A DNA stretch of 42,586 nucleotides from Wuchereria bancrofti (GCA_005281725.1 SSBO01000012.1:23655492-23698077); one strand, 5' to 3'; positions 11,119 through 22,730 are shown, counted from the stretch's first letter. Notes: generated by a model from the letters alone, not told the origin. Translations and numbers: made by a program.

Positions 11119-11300
11119 GATTCGAACGAAACGACAGTTTCTTAGTTACGGTGATTTTGGAGGATTTTCTACATTTCCGTTCTTCAGTATGGGGTCAGCA
11201 TGGGGTCTCTTGGGGTCATTTTGATGGTGGACAAGGTATTTGGGGATGGAAAAGTTCATGGAAAGTATCCCTTAGGGTTGCGTATTTTGTTGACAACTGA
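11119..11300 (+). pseudogene. exon-2 fragment of the KR-QF secreted-peptide family
   Basis: After a TATTTCAG acceptor (ending 11118) the phase-2 reading gives IRTKRQFLSYGDFGGF followed by STFPFFSMGSAWG. This aligns with SKRNKRQFHGGDFGFISVPF in the gene at 12270, and TGA follows at 11222. The +1 frame then carries the expected Trp/Gly-rich continuation (SVWGQHGVSWGHFDGGQGIW and GWKSSW) up to a TGA at 11298-11300, so an indel near 11185 has split the exon. No first exon was found upstream. I infer a decayed family member rather than an active gene. Confidence 0.6.
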
Positions 11301-12050
11301 AAGGTCATCTGAATCAAACTTTTATTTATACTTGTCAATGTGACTCATTTTATTTAAATTTATTGTTTCGACTAATTATTTCATCTTTTCACTGTAATCG
11401 CTAATAAATTTACTGAAATCCCATTTCAAACTTGAATTTTATAAAATTGGTGGAGAACCGATTATTGAATCACAAATATTTATCAAAAAGAAAATGTGTG
11501 TGTGAACAAGTTCTTAGTAGTTAGTTGTAAACAAACATATTCTTATCATTTCACCTTTTAAAATTTAGAAATTACGTCTTATTATACATATAATTATTCT
11601 GAAAATATTTCCTCGTATTTCATTTTGCTAGAATAATTCGTTTCCTGTTTCTTATGATTGATACAAATTATAATACAAGTGAAGAATTTGCATATTTTAT
11701 TTATTATTTTAATTGTTGTAATTTAAATTAAGGAAAGGAAAGGTTATTGTTAAGCTAAATAAATAAGTTAAATGAATAAAATTTTGAAAAAAAAAAAAGC
11801 TAATAAAAATGTTAACAAAGAGCAAAAAATTTTAAAATTATATTACTTTGAACTGAAATATTTCAATTAATGTTTACTGCAATGAAAGAATAAAAGTTTG
11901 AGCTACTCAAAAAATATATGTTGAATGTACTTATGGTAGCACTGCATGTAATGCCAATTTCTCAAATTGAAAGAAAGGCCTAAATATCATAAAGGTCAAA
12001 TGATAATAATTTTCTTGTAGACTGATTCAATTCAAATTAATAAAAGAAAA
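11301..12050. other. intergenic DNA upstream of the 12059 gene
   Basis: Very AT-rich with no supported exon. It should include the promoter of the 12059 gene, but I can name no element with confidence. Confidence 0.45.
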
Positions 12051-12051
12051 A

Positions 12052-12058
12052 TTTTCAG
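12052..12058 (+). promoter_or_regulatory. candidate trans-splice acceptor touching the start codon
   Basis: TTTTCAG is followed immediately by ATG (12059). Spliced-leader addition here would leave no native 5' UTR. The same arrangement is seen at 13529 and, with one spacer base, at both serpins. Confidence 0.5.
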
Positions 12059-12507
12059 ATGTCCTCACAAACACTGTCACATATTCTTGTCATTATTATA
12101 CTTTGTGTAAATTTGATGTTGTTGTCGTGTCATAAAATATCTAATGCTAACACAATAAGGTTGTAATTTAAATTTTCTCATGCAAAATTTCAATTTTTCT
12201 TTTCACATTAACAAAAATAATAAAATTAAGCATTACTTTATTATGCTTCAAATTTATTTGTTTTTCTAGCAAACGAAATAAGCGACAATTTCACGGCGGT
12301 GACTTTGGCTTTATATCTGTTCCGTTCTTCAATTATGCCTGGGGCAAACATTATAATGAATGGTCCGGTCCCTATGGCTGGGGAATGCCATGGCATTTCT
12401 TTCGGCCACGTTACGGAGTAAGGCGACGTTTCTGGAGAAGGCGTTGGGAAAGCTCGGGTGGATTTCATGACGGTTTCGGATTTCACGGCGGTTTCGATGG
12501 TCCATAA
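12059..12507 (+). CDS. secreted propeptide, Arg/Trp/Gly/Phe-rich, two exons (KR-QF family)
   Basis: Exon 1 (12059-12159) encodes a hydrophobic signal (ILVIIILCVNLMLLS) and ends in phase 2 (ACA ATA AG). Exon 2 (12270-12507) follows TTTTTCTAG and ends in TAA; the product is 112 residues. Exon 2 opens with SKRNKRQFHGGDFGF: RNKR is a furin/kexin-type site, and cleavage would expose an N-terminal Gln. The predicted mature part, about 72 residues, is rich in aromatics, Gly and Arg: VPFFNYAWG, GPYGWGMPW, a basic cluster VRRRFWRRRW, then Gly-Phe repeats (GFHDGFGFHGGFDG). A poly(A) signal follows at 12670. The composition recalls cationic, Gly/aromatic-rich secreted peptides such as nematode NLP/caenacin-type antimicrobial precursors, but that is analogy only and no homology is claimed. 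It is the best-preserved member of the local family. Confidence 0.75.
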
Positions 12508-13528
12508 TTCGGTTGATGAATGCTATGTAATCGATTTCTTGAAAATTGGAATTTGGAATGATATGAAACTATTGCGACACATATATTACAGTACAATATA
12601 GATTGTTTGTGTAAAAACTTTCAAAAATTTTAAAGTAACAACGAATATTGTTAAATCTTTGAAATATGAAATAAAGTTTTACATTTGAATAGTTTTCAAC
12701 TGATACACTGATATCATTGACGCAATAACGTCAATCAAATGTTTAAATTATCTCCAAAAGTGATGGTCATTTCAAGTTATTTAAATGGCTAAATGGCTTA
12801 AAAGATCATATTGCTATCACTGTTATCAGTTTATCACCAAGTTACGATGAATAAAAATATGTTGTGATGGATAAGAAACTAGGAATGAAACCTGATTTAT
12901 TTATTTATTTATTTTATTTCTTTTTATTGTCGAAGGTATGCATTAAATTTCAATGCTTGCATGTTATGAAAAATGGAAAAAGTTTGAAAATTTATTAAAC
13001 AACAAGTTGTTTATTGAATGAATAAAAATGCAAAGCAAACGTTGCCATTTAGCTAATCTTTTTCCGTTTGATCCCACCGAAAGATTAGAAAACGTAAATT
13101 TTACTTTATAAAAAATTATTTGTTTTCTTAATGAATTAATAATTACATATTTATATTTTTGTGAGTTTATTTTTATGATTGTGGAAATAATAAAGTTTAA
13201 CATTAATGTAACCAATGCAAAGGTTTAAAAAAAAAGTTGTTAAATTAAAGTTTTTATAAAAAATAAATGACAATTATTTTGATTTTTTTTTTTTTTGATG
13301 GAACAATATTTCATCTAATATTTTATCATAAATTATGCGAGTAAGTCAGATAAAAATAAAACAATGCAATGATAATAATAATAATTAATTCTACTAGTGG
13401 TAATTCTACTTTGCTATTTTAAAATTTCAATTTGAATTGAACAAATTCTCGACCATATAGTACCTTCTGATAACTTCGATGCTATTCTGAATTGATAATC
13501 TCATTAGTAACTATAATTATTATCTCAG
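12508..13528. other. 3' flank and intergenic DNA
   Basis: Contains the AATAAA at 12670-12675 of the preceding gene. The minus-strand frames at 12241-12486 and 12964-13215 are a shadow of the real gene and chance, respectively. A poly-T run lies at about 13280-13296. Confidence 0.5.
12670..12675 (+). terminator. poly(A) signal of the 12059 gene
   Basis: AATAAA stands about 163 nt after the TAA stop on the coding strand, within AT-rich 3' flank. Confidence 0.5.
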
Positions 13529-14157
13529 ATGGTTTAATGCTGCAAATGGACCGTCCATCTGTTGGTCGCCTTGAATTTGCTAATTTGCTTAGAAGCTAAT
13601 GCGACCGAAATTCGAGAAAACGAAATTGACAGGTGAGACTTTTCGTCTAATTATCTTTTCATTTGCACTTTTAAACCGTAAATGTCAAATATTCAAGAAG
13701 TAATTTTAAAAAATAAGTCATCTTTTCTTAGAAGTTAGAGCCAAAGAAATAAGAAGAAAAAACGGAAGAGAGAGAGAGAGTTATCATTTGAAGTTTCGTT
13801 TCTGATAATCGATTTCGTCGCTTCAATTACATCAATTGAATTGAATTTAAACTTATATTTCATTAGTTTTAGTTTAAACTCATTCTCGATGACCTCATTC
13901 TTGCTACCTTATCTTTGCCTTATCTCTTTTGTTATCAATTAATTACAGGTTTTACGCATACTTACACGTTTAATTTTGCAGAGTACATTTTAAGCGACAA
14001 TTTTTTGGTTTCTCGATAGGTCCAATCGGTTGGTTTCAGGGAGGAACAGGAAGATATGAAAAAAATTATGGATTTTAATCGTTTCCTAAATCGACGTCCT
14101 TGAATTGCCAGACAATTTTGGCGTAAACGTTTCGGCAGAATTGGTAATAGATGGTGA
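13529..14157 (+). pseudogene. broken member of the KR-QF secreted-peptide family
   Basis: TATCTCAG abuts ATG at 13529, but the third codon is TAA. After it the same frame encodes a convincing signal peptide (WTVHLLVALNLLICLEANA) and TEIRENEID, and ends in phase 2 at a GTGAGA donor (exon 13529-13632, 104 nt). Exon 2 starts at 13982 after TTTTGCAG and reads VHFKRQFFGFSIGPIGWFQG and on to TAA at 14076-14078. A further in-register family tail (RQFWRKRFGRIGNRW, TGA at 14155-14157) survives in another frame. Splice sites and phase are conserved while the frame has at least two lesions, so this is a recently inactivated copy, unless initiation occurs elsewhere. Confidence 0.65.
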
Positions 14158-15810
14158 CAGTAACCTTCAAAGGTTAAATCATATTTTCTGGGGCTGAAAT
14201 TAACAAGGACTCTTTTTTTTAATTATTTAGAAATTTTTCATCATTTTCATTTTGTCACTACTCAAATTTTAGTTCACAATACCTTTTTTCTTTTTCTTAT
14301 TGGTCGTTATCTGCAAGCCTTTTTAGACTTTTTCATTTTGATTTAAAATTAATGGAAGTAACAAGACGAACTATAATTGTTAAATTTTTTTAAGTCCTTT
14401 ATTGAAATTCCTTTATCGTACAACAATTTTATACCACTAATGTGATAGATCTGGTTGATAATTTCAGAATTATTACATCAATTTAACTTTGCCAATAATT
14501 GTATCAAATTTTTAATGCTTTCGAAATAATTGTATGTAATGTAATTGTTTAAAAAGAATCGCTGAATTTGATTGTAAACAGAGAGTTTTTTGAAATGCAA
14601 AATTAAATTATTTATGGAACAATCATTATTAAAGTTTGTCGAGAAATTACTTTGTTGCTCTTCAAAGCATTTGTTGCCCGTACTAATGGGTATAATTCCC
14701 GAAAGCGCATCCAACACTATTAAGTTTTAAATTTTTTCTGCTTTATTCAGGTCAATTAGTTTTCATAAAGCAATTTTGAACTATTAAATTAAGTATTGCT
14801 TAGCTCTTCGTTTTAAATTTATATTTTGCTAAATTATATACCGTAGACAGTATATTTACTAATGATCAGTGAAAATATAAATTAATTTTATCTAATTTGT
14901 AGTTATGTTGCGGTATTCGATAATTAGCGCAGTAAAATGACAGCAAATTAGTAGATATTTGGGATGAAAATTAAAAATTTTATAAAGATTTTAAAATGTT
15001 ATATTATATGATTTTAATAAAATTAATTAGCTGACACAATTTTCTTTTTTTTTCAATAAAAAAAAAAGAAATATCGATTGTTTCTATATCTTTTTTTATT
15101 TTTTTTCAAAACAAAATAAAAGCTTAATAAATAAAAGATACTAATTTTTAGTGCTATCGCTTATTTTCTTTGCTTGCTCAGCAAAAAATGAAAAGGGACA
15201 AAACTTTTTTTAATTAATAGAAACGTAACAACAAAAACATGTGATTTAATTATTCAAAAATCAAAACAACTACTGGATTTAATTAAAAAGAAAAAAAACC
15301 ATATTGTTATTTATGGAAATTATTTTAAGACAGTAATTTGTGTTTTGATTCGTTTGTTCAGCCATTTTAAAAAATTGAAATATTTATTGATCAATTAATT
15401 ATTTTTGATAAAAATGCATGAAAATTAAATGTGACTTATATTGCTTTAATGCAATATGTCTTTCTTTTTTTTTCACAACTAATAATCAAAACAAAATTAT
15501 TAGTTATTTTTCATTTCACTAGCATTTATTTTTTAAATTCATTAAAATTTTCATATATATATATATCAATCAAAATTTCACTTGCGACTGATATATCTAT
15601 CAATTGAATGTGTTGGAAATTTTAATTCAAAAAAGTATTTCTGTTTTTTTCTAAGCAAAATTAATATTTACATGCTAAAAGCATATTATTTCCTGAAGTT
15701 ATGCTTATTTTGTCAGTTAATAGCAAAAAAATAGGTAAAAACAATGATTAGTAGTTCTCGTTACTAATAAAATTTTAATTTATAAAAAAAAAAAAGAGAA
15801 AAATATATCG

Positions 15811-15945
15811 TAGATGAAAAGTTTTTTCTTTCTCCTTTTTAACATTTTTGTTTCGAATAGATGAAAGCTTTTATTTTCTCCTTTTTAACATTTTTGTTTC
15901 TAACAGATGAAAGCTTTTACTTTCTCCTTCCTAACATTTTTTTTT
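15811..15945 (+). repeat. three tandem copies of a 46-47 bp unit
   Basis: The units begin at 15811, 15858 and 15904, each reading AGATGAAA-G-TTTT followed by TTTCTCCTTTTTAACATTTT and a T-rich end, with a few substitutions. This is a minisatellite-like expansion in non-coding DNA. Confidence 0.8.
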
Positions 15946-18803
15946 TTTAAAAAAAAAAATTCCGGAAATAATCAAATTTATTATGAAACAGCCTGGAAAT
16001 AGTTTAAATTTAAAGCAAAATGTTTCACAAATTTTGCTAAACATTTAATTCAATTCACTACTTATAATATTTCCAGACCTTAGAGAAAATTTCTACTCGT
16101 TCTCATTTATGCCTTATTTCATTATTTTATTCAAACTGAACTTTATTCATTATTATTTTTTATCCATTACTTTATTAAAATTTAGGAAAAATTTGTATAA
16201 ATCTTGTAAAATTCAAATTTGATAGTGCTAATTTATATGACATATATAATTCTCTTCTTTTTTTTCCTTCTTTTTTTAACAATCAGAATTTATTAAATTC
16301 TATTTTCAACAAACATCTGAAAAATTTTTTTACAATTGTTGACTAATATTTCATCCAGTTATTTTTTTTTTCTTTCAAATATTTCTATTCTATGTAAAAT
16401 TTTAAAACATATCAAATTTCTCTGTCGCAGTATCATTTATTCTTTCTTTGCTTCTTAGCTTAATTTAGATCAAAAGATAGATATCATATATAGATTTTTC
16501 ATGAAATAACCGAGATATGCTAAGATATAATGTCTTTGAAAGTTAAAAACTATATGCAATTTTAAATTGTTTAAATTTACAAAGGATAATTTTGTCTATG
16601 AATTAATTAAAATTATTAATTTACGCAATCATTTCTTTTAGCATAGAATAAATGGCATGAATAAGTAATAATACCGCAATTAACAACCGTATTCAGTCAT
16701 TTGCTAATTGCAACGATAATTGCTATTCAGTGCTTTCTTTTTAATAATGAACTTTTTTTGTAAATATTAAAATTATTTGAACAAATATTTAGCGAATAAT
16801 TGTATCAAAGCATTACTGTATTCATTACCGTATTCGTGTACATAATGGTGTTACCGTATGTGAAATTGCATGAATTTCAATTATTGTATCATAAGAAAGT
16901 TTTATTTTAATTTCCCTTTTTAGCTCTCGTCTTATTGATTAGTTTCGTTTTTTATATACATATATTGGCTTTCATTTTTTAAAAATATTCATCTAAAATT
17001 ATTTTTTTCTTTTCAAAAATATTTAACTAAAAAATGAAAATAATATTTACACTTAATAAACAAAAAAAAATATTATTATGAAATATTCGATAAGAATTAC
17101 TACAAAAAATCAAATATTAATTTCATTGAAGTGAGTAATGAGTGTAAATGACGTCATCTGAATTAAACAGGTGATTTTTTCTTTTTTTAATCGTTAATAA
17201 CCAACAATTCCCTTTTCTTTTTTTTTGAAGCAGTGATTTGAATAAAATTTCGAATTCAACAAAGCCATGAATATCACTCTTTTTTCATTTTTTTTTTAAT
17301 TTTTTTTAAAATATTTCTAGAATGGAAATGAATAGCGTTAATTTGACTCCGAAAAGTATTGAATACAAATTCACAAAATAACAATGATTCTATTGTGCTA
17401 AACCAAAAAAAAAAGAAGTTCTTCGTGCTTGAAAATAAGTAATAAGCGATGCTAATTAGCATTCTTACATTTATGATGGTCAAATAATTATCATTTTTGT
17501 TATTAAATCTTATCATGAGAATATTTTATGATTTGATTTTCTTTAGCATAGCAAAATAGTTGTGTCAAACTAAATAAAGTTTAAAAATTTAATCTAAGGT
17601 TAATTTTTTCTTAAACAAAAACTGTGCTTTTTCCTTTCTTTTTTTTTTAATGTCAATTGTTTTCATTAAATAATAACAATATTAATAATATTTTTATATC
17701 TCATTCAAATATAATATATATATGTCGGTGACATTATTGAAGTATAAGGAAAATAGATGAAAAATGTCACCATGGAAGGAAATTAATTATCTGAGTAACA
17801 TTGTCTTAATCTATTAATAATCCTTCTCGATATTTTTTTCCCATTATCCAATTACATCATTATTCTAATATCACATTTTTTATTCATTTATCTTATTTTA
17901 ACAAATTATTATTTTAGAAAATTTCGTTTTTTTTTCTCTAAAAAATTGGCATCATTTCATTTTCATTTGAAATGAAAGTTTTATAATATTTTTTGGATTG
18001 TATTCAATGGCTTTTAAGACAGAATGCCTAGTTAGTCTTAATTAATTTGTTTTCGTTCAGTTTAAATTTTTAATTATTTACTTCCTTTATTTTAATGATT
18101 GTCAGAGGGTGAACAAAAAAAAAAAAAAATACGCATTATTGCTGATTTTTACATTATAATATAATTTTAACTATATTTAACTTATTACTTTATTACTTGA
18201 TAGTTCTGATATTATTGTTAATTTTATATTTTACTGATTTCATATTAAAATATATTGTTAAGAATGCAAAGATTTTACCAGTTAACGTATTATATTATTT
18301 TCGTTTAATTTATTTCATTTGTTGTATTAGAAATAACAATCGCTAAATACTATACGTAATCCACGTAACAAACAGAATTCAAAAAAGTTTTTCTACATCA
18401 TAATTTTTTGTATTTTTTCTAAATTCCTCTTATAAACAAATAATAAATATAACTTACGTGATCATATACTTATCAGCAAAACAAAAAAAAATTCGATAAA
18501 ATGTAAAGTTTTAAGTAGTGCATAGATACTTCAGTATACCTTCATTTTATTATAGGTAGTTTAAAGATTTTTTTTTTTAATAATTTAACAAAATTCGTAC
18601 GACTTTTCATTGTAACATTGATGCAGAAAGAAAAAAGAGACAAAATTTATTGAATTATTTTACATTATCTTTTTGCTTATGCTATGCTTTCTGTCATTGT
18701 TATTTTATTTGATATTGTAAGACCTATTGGAAATTATTAAAATCTATAAAATTAAAATAAACTATCAGAATCTATAAAATTAAAATTCTCGTCCAAAATT
18801 TTA

Positions 18804-18809
18804 TTTCAG
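18804..18809 (+). promoter_or_regulatory. candidate trans-splice acceptor
   Basis: TTTCAG within TTTTATTTCAG lies about 41 nt before the ATG at 18851 and could receive the spliced leader. No other upstream exon is evident. Confidence 0.35.
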
Positions 18810-18850
18810 AATTGCAATAAGAGAAAAAGATTTGTGAATATTTTCCGAAA

Positions 18851-19669
18851 ATGATAATCAAAAATTTAATCTTGCACAGTCTAATTTTGGCTAACATTTA
18901 TGTGAAAGGAAACGATAACGAAAGGTTAGGTACATTTCTTTTTAATTAATTAATTCTGACAATTACAAATTAGGACGAGAAAAAAATTGACAGGTAAGAC
19001 AATTTTATCTTTTCAAATGAAATTTTGTTATTATTTGTAACTAGGATCGAAATACTTGAAGAAGCATAAATGTTTCTGCAATATTACAAGTAAAGATACG
19101 ATATATTAAACTTTAACGAAATTAACTAAATGTTACTCTTTGCTTTACTTATTGCCATTATTGATCTATTTATTTTCAAACTGTCAAAATTAAAGTTTTA
19201 TTTCTTTATTATTAAAATGAATGCGTATAATTTCATTATACAATAATAAAATTAGCTTGAACTAAATAAACTAATATGATACATTTTTTTTTTCTTAATA
19301 TAGCTCAATTTTTGTTCTAAGTCGAAATGAATTTGTGAGACAAACAAATTTACTGTCATCTTTTCAGAATATAGAGTTGAATTTTTTATAAAACTGGAAA
19401 ATTTTTTTTTTTTTTATGAAATTAAAAAAGATTTTGAATATCTTTTTAGCATTGATAAAGGATTGATAAAACGATGGTTGGATGGAATTATATTGAATCC
19501 ATTGGTTGATAAAAGTGAATCAAAAAGATGGTGGAGTGGAAATTTTAAACCGTGGAATGGAGATTTTGAACCATGGCGTGAAAGTAATGGCGGCGAAGAT
19601 TTTGTTGTATTTCCAGGTGGTCGTTTTGGCGCATGGGGTGATCGTATCTTTATTGACAGAAAAGAATGA
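18851..19669 (+). CDS. secreted propeptide, Trp/Gly/acid-rich, two exons (KR-QF family relative)
   Basis: Exon 1 (18851-18924, 74 nt) encodes MIIKNLILHSLILANIYVKG and NDNE and ends in phase 2 (AG). Exon 2 (19450-19669) follows CTTTTTAG and gives a 97-residue product ending RKE-TGA. Exon 2 opens SIDKGLIKRWLDGIILNPLV: a KR dibasic site again falls just after the junction, followed by WL in place of QF, and a second site (SKRWW) follows. The remainder is Trp/Gly-rich (FKPWNGDFEPWRESNGG, FPGGRFGAWGDR). Unlike the 12059 product it is roughly neutral to acidic. A 20-nt AG-bounded segment at about 18974-18993 resembles a skipped mini-exon, but including it breaks the frame. The signal peptide is weaker than in the siblings. 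AATAAA follows at 19751. Function unknown. Confidence 0.65.
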
Positions 19670-19750
19670 AATTATTACATTTTTTTTTTTTTTTTGTTGT
19701 CTTTTTTACTGGATGAATAATTTTTAGATGAATTTTCTGCTGCTGCTGCT

Positions 19751-19756
19751 AATAAA
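19751..19756 (+). terminator. poly(A) signal of the 18851 gene
   Basis: AATAAA lies 82 nt after the stop, directly after a short (CTG)4 run. Confidence 0.5.
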
Positions 19757-21391
19757 TATTTTAAAATAGAATTATATTAGATAGTAAGGTGCTAAAAATT
19801 TTAATCTTTTTTAATACAAATGATTAAAATTATATGTGTTAAAGTTAGATGAAATTTTTGAAATGTTTACTATAACTATTAACTGATTATATATTTTTAA
19901 CTTTTTAATTGTAAATGTTTTAAGTGATATTGAAATGTTCAAAAAAAAAAAAAAATTTGATTATGTTAAATTTCACATCTGCTTTTAATGCTAATGAAGT
20001 TTTAATACAGTTTACTTGCATATTCATAGAGCAATTATATATGCCTTTTTCATATAATCTATTCAAAAAATCTTCAACAAAATTAAAAATTCATTTTCGC
20101 TATCGAAGTGTTTGCTTCAATGCAAATCACATATGCAATTTAAATAAATCACTCATAAAACTCCTGTTATTTCCGACAAATTTTCTTTTCGAACTAATAA
20201 ACTTTTGCAGTCATTTCAAAATTTTTGCTAAAATTTATCATTCCTTTTTAAAAGTCATTTAAAAAAAATATTTATGCACATTAAAAAAGCACATTAAATG
20301 CGACATTTAAAACTTTACTTTAACGCTTGAATACATATATGCAAGTAAGCAATTATTGTTTGTTAATAAAAATTGAAAAATATGAATTCAGTATGAAAAT
20401 TACATCTGTATTTGTGTGATTTATAATTTTCTTTGATTAGTATTGTCATTATTTATTATTGATGTCTCAAAGTGATTAAAGAATAAATTGATATTATTGA
20501 ACACATTTGGAGTAAGATTGTTAGAAAGCTTAGTACAATATAAAAAATGCTAATTATCTTTAAGTCATATATTTAATCAAAGCATGACAGCATTCTTAAT
20601 TGAAAATCTAACTATTAATAATAGATGAGCTAAATATGCAAATCTTATTAGTTTATTTTGTAGTACAGAACATTTTCATGATTTAGTAAAAGTATCATTT
20701 CTGATTATAAGCATTAAATCATTTCCATTAGCACTTTAAATACTATTAAAATAATTTTTTTTAAGTCTATCGTTATGCTGCTTAAATGATAGCTTCCTCT
20801 GAATAATGAAAAAAAATATTTTTCTTTTTTTGAATTGAATTGAAATGAATTACTTTCAGTTTTGCATAAGTATAACAGAAATTCAGAAGCTTATTAAGAA
20901 ATTTACCTTACCAACTATTTTCGTATTTATAGAAGCTTATAATTATCGCAAAATATTAAAGTGTTTTTTTTTTTTGTTCTAGTATTTCTTTAATTGTTAA
21001 TAGCTTTTTTTAACTAATACAATTATCAGAAATATTTCTATTGCAAATTAAATAAAAGCGCAGATGAGCAAAGTTTTTCTAAGATGCTAAAAAGATTATC
21101 AATTAATGGTTGCTAATTTTCAACTGCTATTATTCATTATTTAATTATTTTTCATTTTAGCTCAATGTTACCCACTAATGAGCCTGAAAAAAATGCTAAT
21201 AGCCGAAAATTATCACTGATTGTTTTACCTAAAATAGCTATAACATGCAATAAATTCATCAGAGAGCTACCTTATTTCTCATAGAATCACGAAATAGAAT
21301 GCTATGAAGGAGTGGAAAAAAATGTCAAAAATTAATTCAAATCAAAATTATTGACTTGGATATAAGTAGAGTTCTCGCTTTACCACATTTT
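19757..21391. other. intergenic DNA, no gene seen
   Basis: A 112-codon open frame at 19924-20262 lacks an ATG start in good context, a signal peptide or any motif; in sequence this AT-rich I give it no credence. Nothing else is evident. Confidence 0.45.
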
Positions 21392-21709
21392 TACTGTCAA
21401 CGAGTAGTTTTGAAGTTCAAAAGGAATGACTGTAATAAGAAATGATAAAGCAATGCTCTTCTGTTGACATTCTGGAAAATGCAATTGTTTTGGTAAAAAT
21501 AATAATAGGTCATTGAAGGCTAACGATCAAGATTGTTTGTTTTGTCAGGAATTAACTTTGAGAAAAATTATGGACCAGAAATGCTCCTCCATTTACCGTA
21601 TCGGAACGTGAAAACAAGCGTTTTTATTGCTTGCACACGTTGAATAATATGATAAAAACATATGAAAATGTTTTTCTTAAAAAGTGTTTTTGTATTTGAA
21701 AACAAAAGA
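21392..21709 (+). repeat. about 320-bp direct repeat, copy 1 (partner 22350-22674)
   Basis: The unit runs from TACTGTCAACGAG through GAAATGCTC and CGGAACGTGAAAACAAGCG to TTTTTGTATTTGAAA-CAAAAG. Copy 2 starts 958 bp downstream in the same orientation and differs by substitutions and small indels (for example 9 extra bases TATTATAGA-like before GAAATGCTC). No long conserved open frame is shared, so it looks non-coding. Confidence 0.9.
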
Positions 21710-22199
21710 ACAACCCTTTATTACGGTGTAATCACTATTACATTACAGAGACAAGTAAAGATAAACAAAGTTGTAAAAACAGCTAAAACGTTACTTAGAA
21801 ATTCAACTACCCACTTTCAAATTAATGTTTTTCCCACCATCAATAAAATTAAATCCGAAAGGTCCGATTGTAAATGAATTTTGTTGAAAAGACAATTTTA
21901 TGTTGAAGTTATCAGCCATTTCTATCAGATTTCAACAACATTTAAAAATATAGTGATAAATTTTATAAACAAACGTTTAACTTGTTCTAATATTTTTAGA
22001 TGACTGACTCCGGTAAATTAAGCCAACAGTTACTTAAAAATTTGGATAACAAGTCCAACAATGATTGCAATGCTCTGCACAGCAGAATACGGAATTCAAA
22101 ATTTAGATCAAATATAATTATTTGTCAAATATAATCAAATATAATTAATTTATTCTGACTCATATCAGTTAAACATTTCAACCAATACATTCAGTTTTT

Positions 22200-22325
22200 A
22201 TCACTATTTTTTCAGCTTTTTTGTTACATTCATTAATTTTCATTAAATTCAATTATTAAATTCATTAAAATCAGCTTTTGGTTCATTAAATTCAGCTTTT
22301 TTTTATCACATTCATTAATTTTAGA
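22200..22325 (+). repeat. short tandem-like repeats of CATTAAATTCA / CAGCTTTT
   Basis: CATTCATTAATTTT and TTCATTAAATTCAGCTTTT-type motifs recur several times over about 120 bp, just ahead of the second 320-bp repeat copy. It looks like a small slippage expansion. Confidence 0.6.
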
Positions 22326-22349
22326 CATATGTAGAGATCTGGCTTTGAT

Positions 22350-22674
22350 TACTGTCAACGAGCACTTTTGAAGCCAAACAGGAATGACTGTAATAAAAAA
22401 TGATGAAGCAATGCTCTTCTGTTGACACTTTGGAAAATACAATTGTTTTGATAAAAATAATAATAGGTCATTGAAGACTAACGATCAAGAATGTTTGTTT
22501 TGTCAGGAATTAACTTTGAGAAAAATTATGGATTATATTATAGAAATGCTCTTCCATTTACCGTATCGGAACGTGAAAACAAGCGTTTTTATTGTTTGCA
22601 CAGGTTGATTGACATGATAAAAACATATGAAAATGTTTTTATTAAAAAATGTTTTTGTATTTGAAAGCAAAAGA
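22350..22674 (+). repeat. about 320-bp direct repeat, copy 2, overlapping the inverted-repeat breakpoint
   Basis: Partner of 21392-21709. Its last about 30 bp (ATTAAAAAATGTTTTTGTAT onward) are also the first bases of inverted-repeat arm A and occur inverted at about 39228-39258, so the large inverted duplication begins inside this unit. Confidence 0.9.
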
Positions 22675-22730
22675 TCAGTCAAAGAGGTTTAACAATAAAC
22701 AAGTATCAGTGTCTGACTTAAAATCAACGA

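Larger units (their letters stand above)
14158..18850. other. long gene-poor AT-rich stretch
   Basis: No exon is supported in 4.7 kb. I see many poly-T and poly-A tracts, the (AT) run near 15554, and one tandem repeat (15811-15945). The 79- and 80-codon minus-strand frames at 14478-14717 and 17274-17516 are low-complexity and lack signals or splice partners. Confidence 0.5.

Noticed and set aside
12241..12486. 81-codon minus-strand frame over the 12059 gene
   Set aside because: Antisense shadow of exon 2 of the secreted-peptide gene, which has a signal exon, matched phase and family motif on the plus strand.
18974..18993. Possible 20-nt mini-exon in the 18851 gene
   Set aside because: It has AG before and GTAAGA after, but its inclusion shifts exon 2 into a stop within a few codons; direct joining of exon 1 to 19450 is in frame.
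19924..20262. 112-codon open frame on the plus strand
   Set aside because: AT-rich low-complexity composition, no good start context, no signal peptide, no splice partner or motif; expected by chance in this composition.
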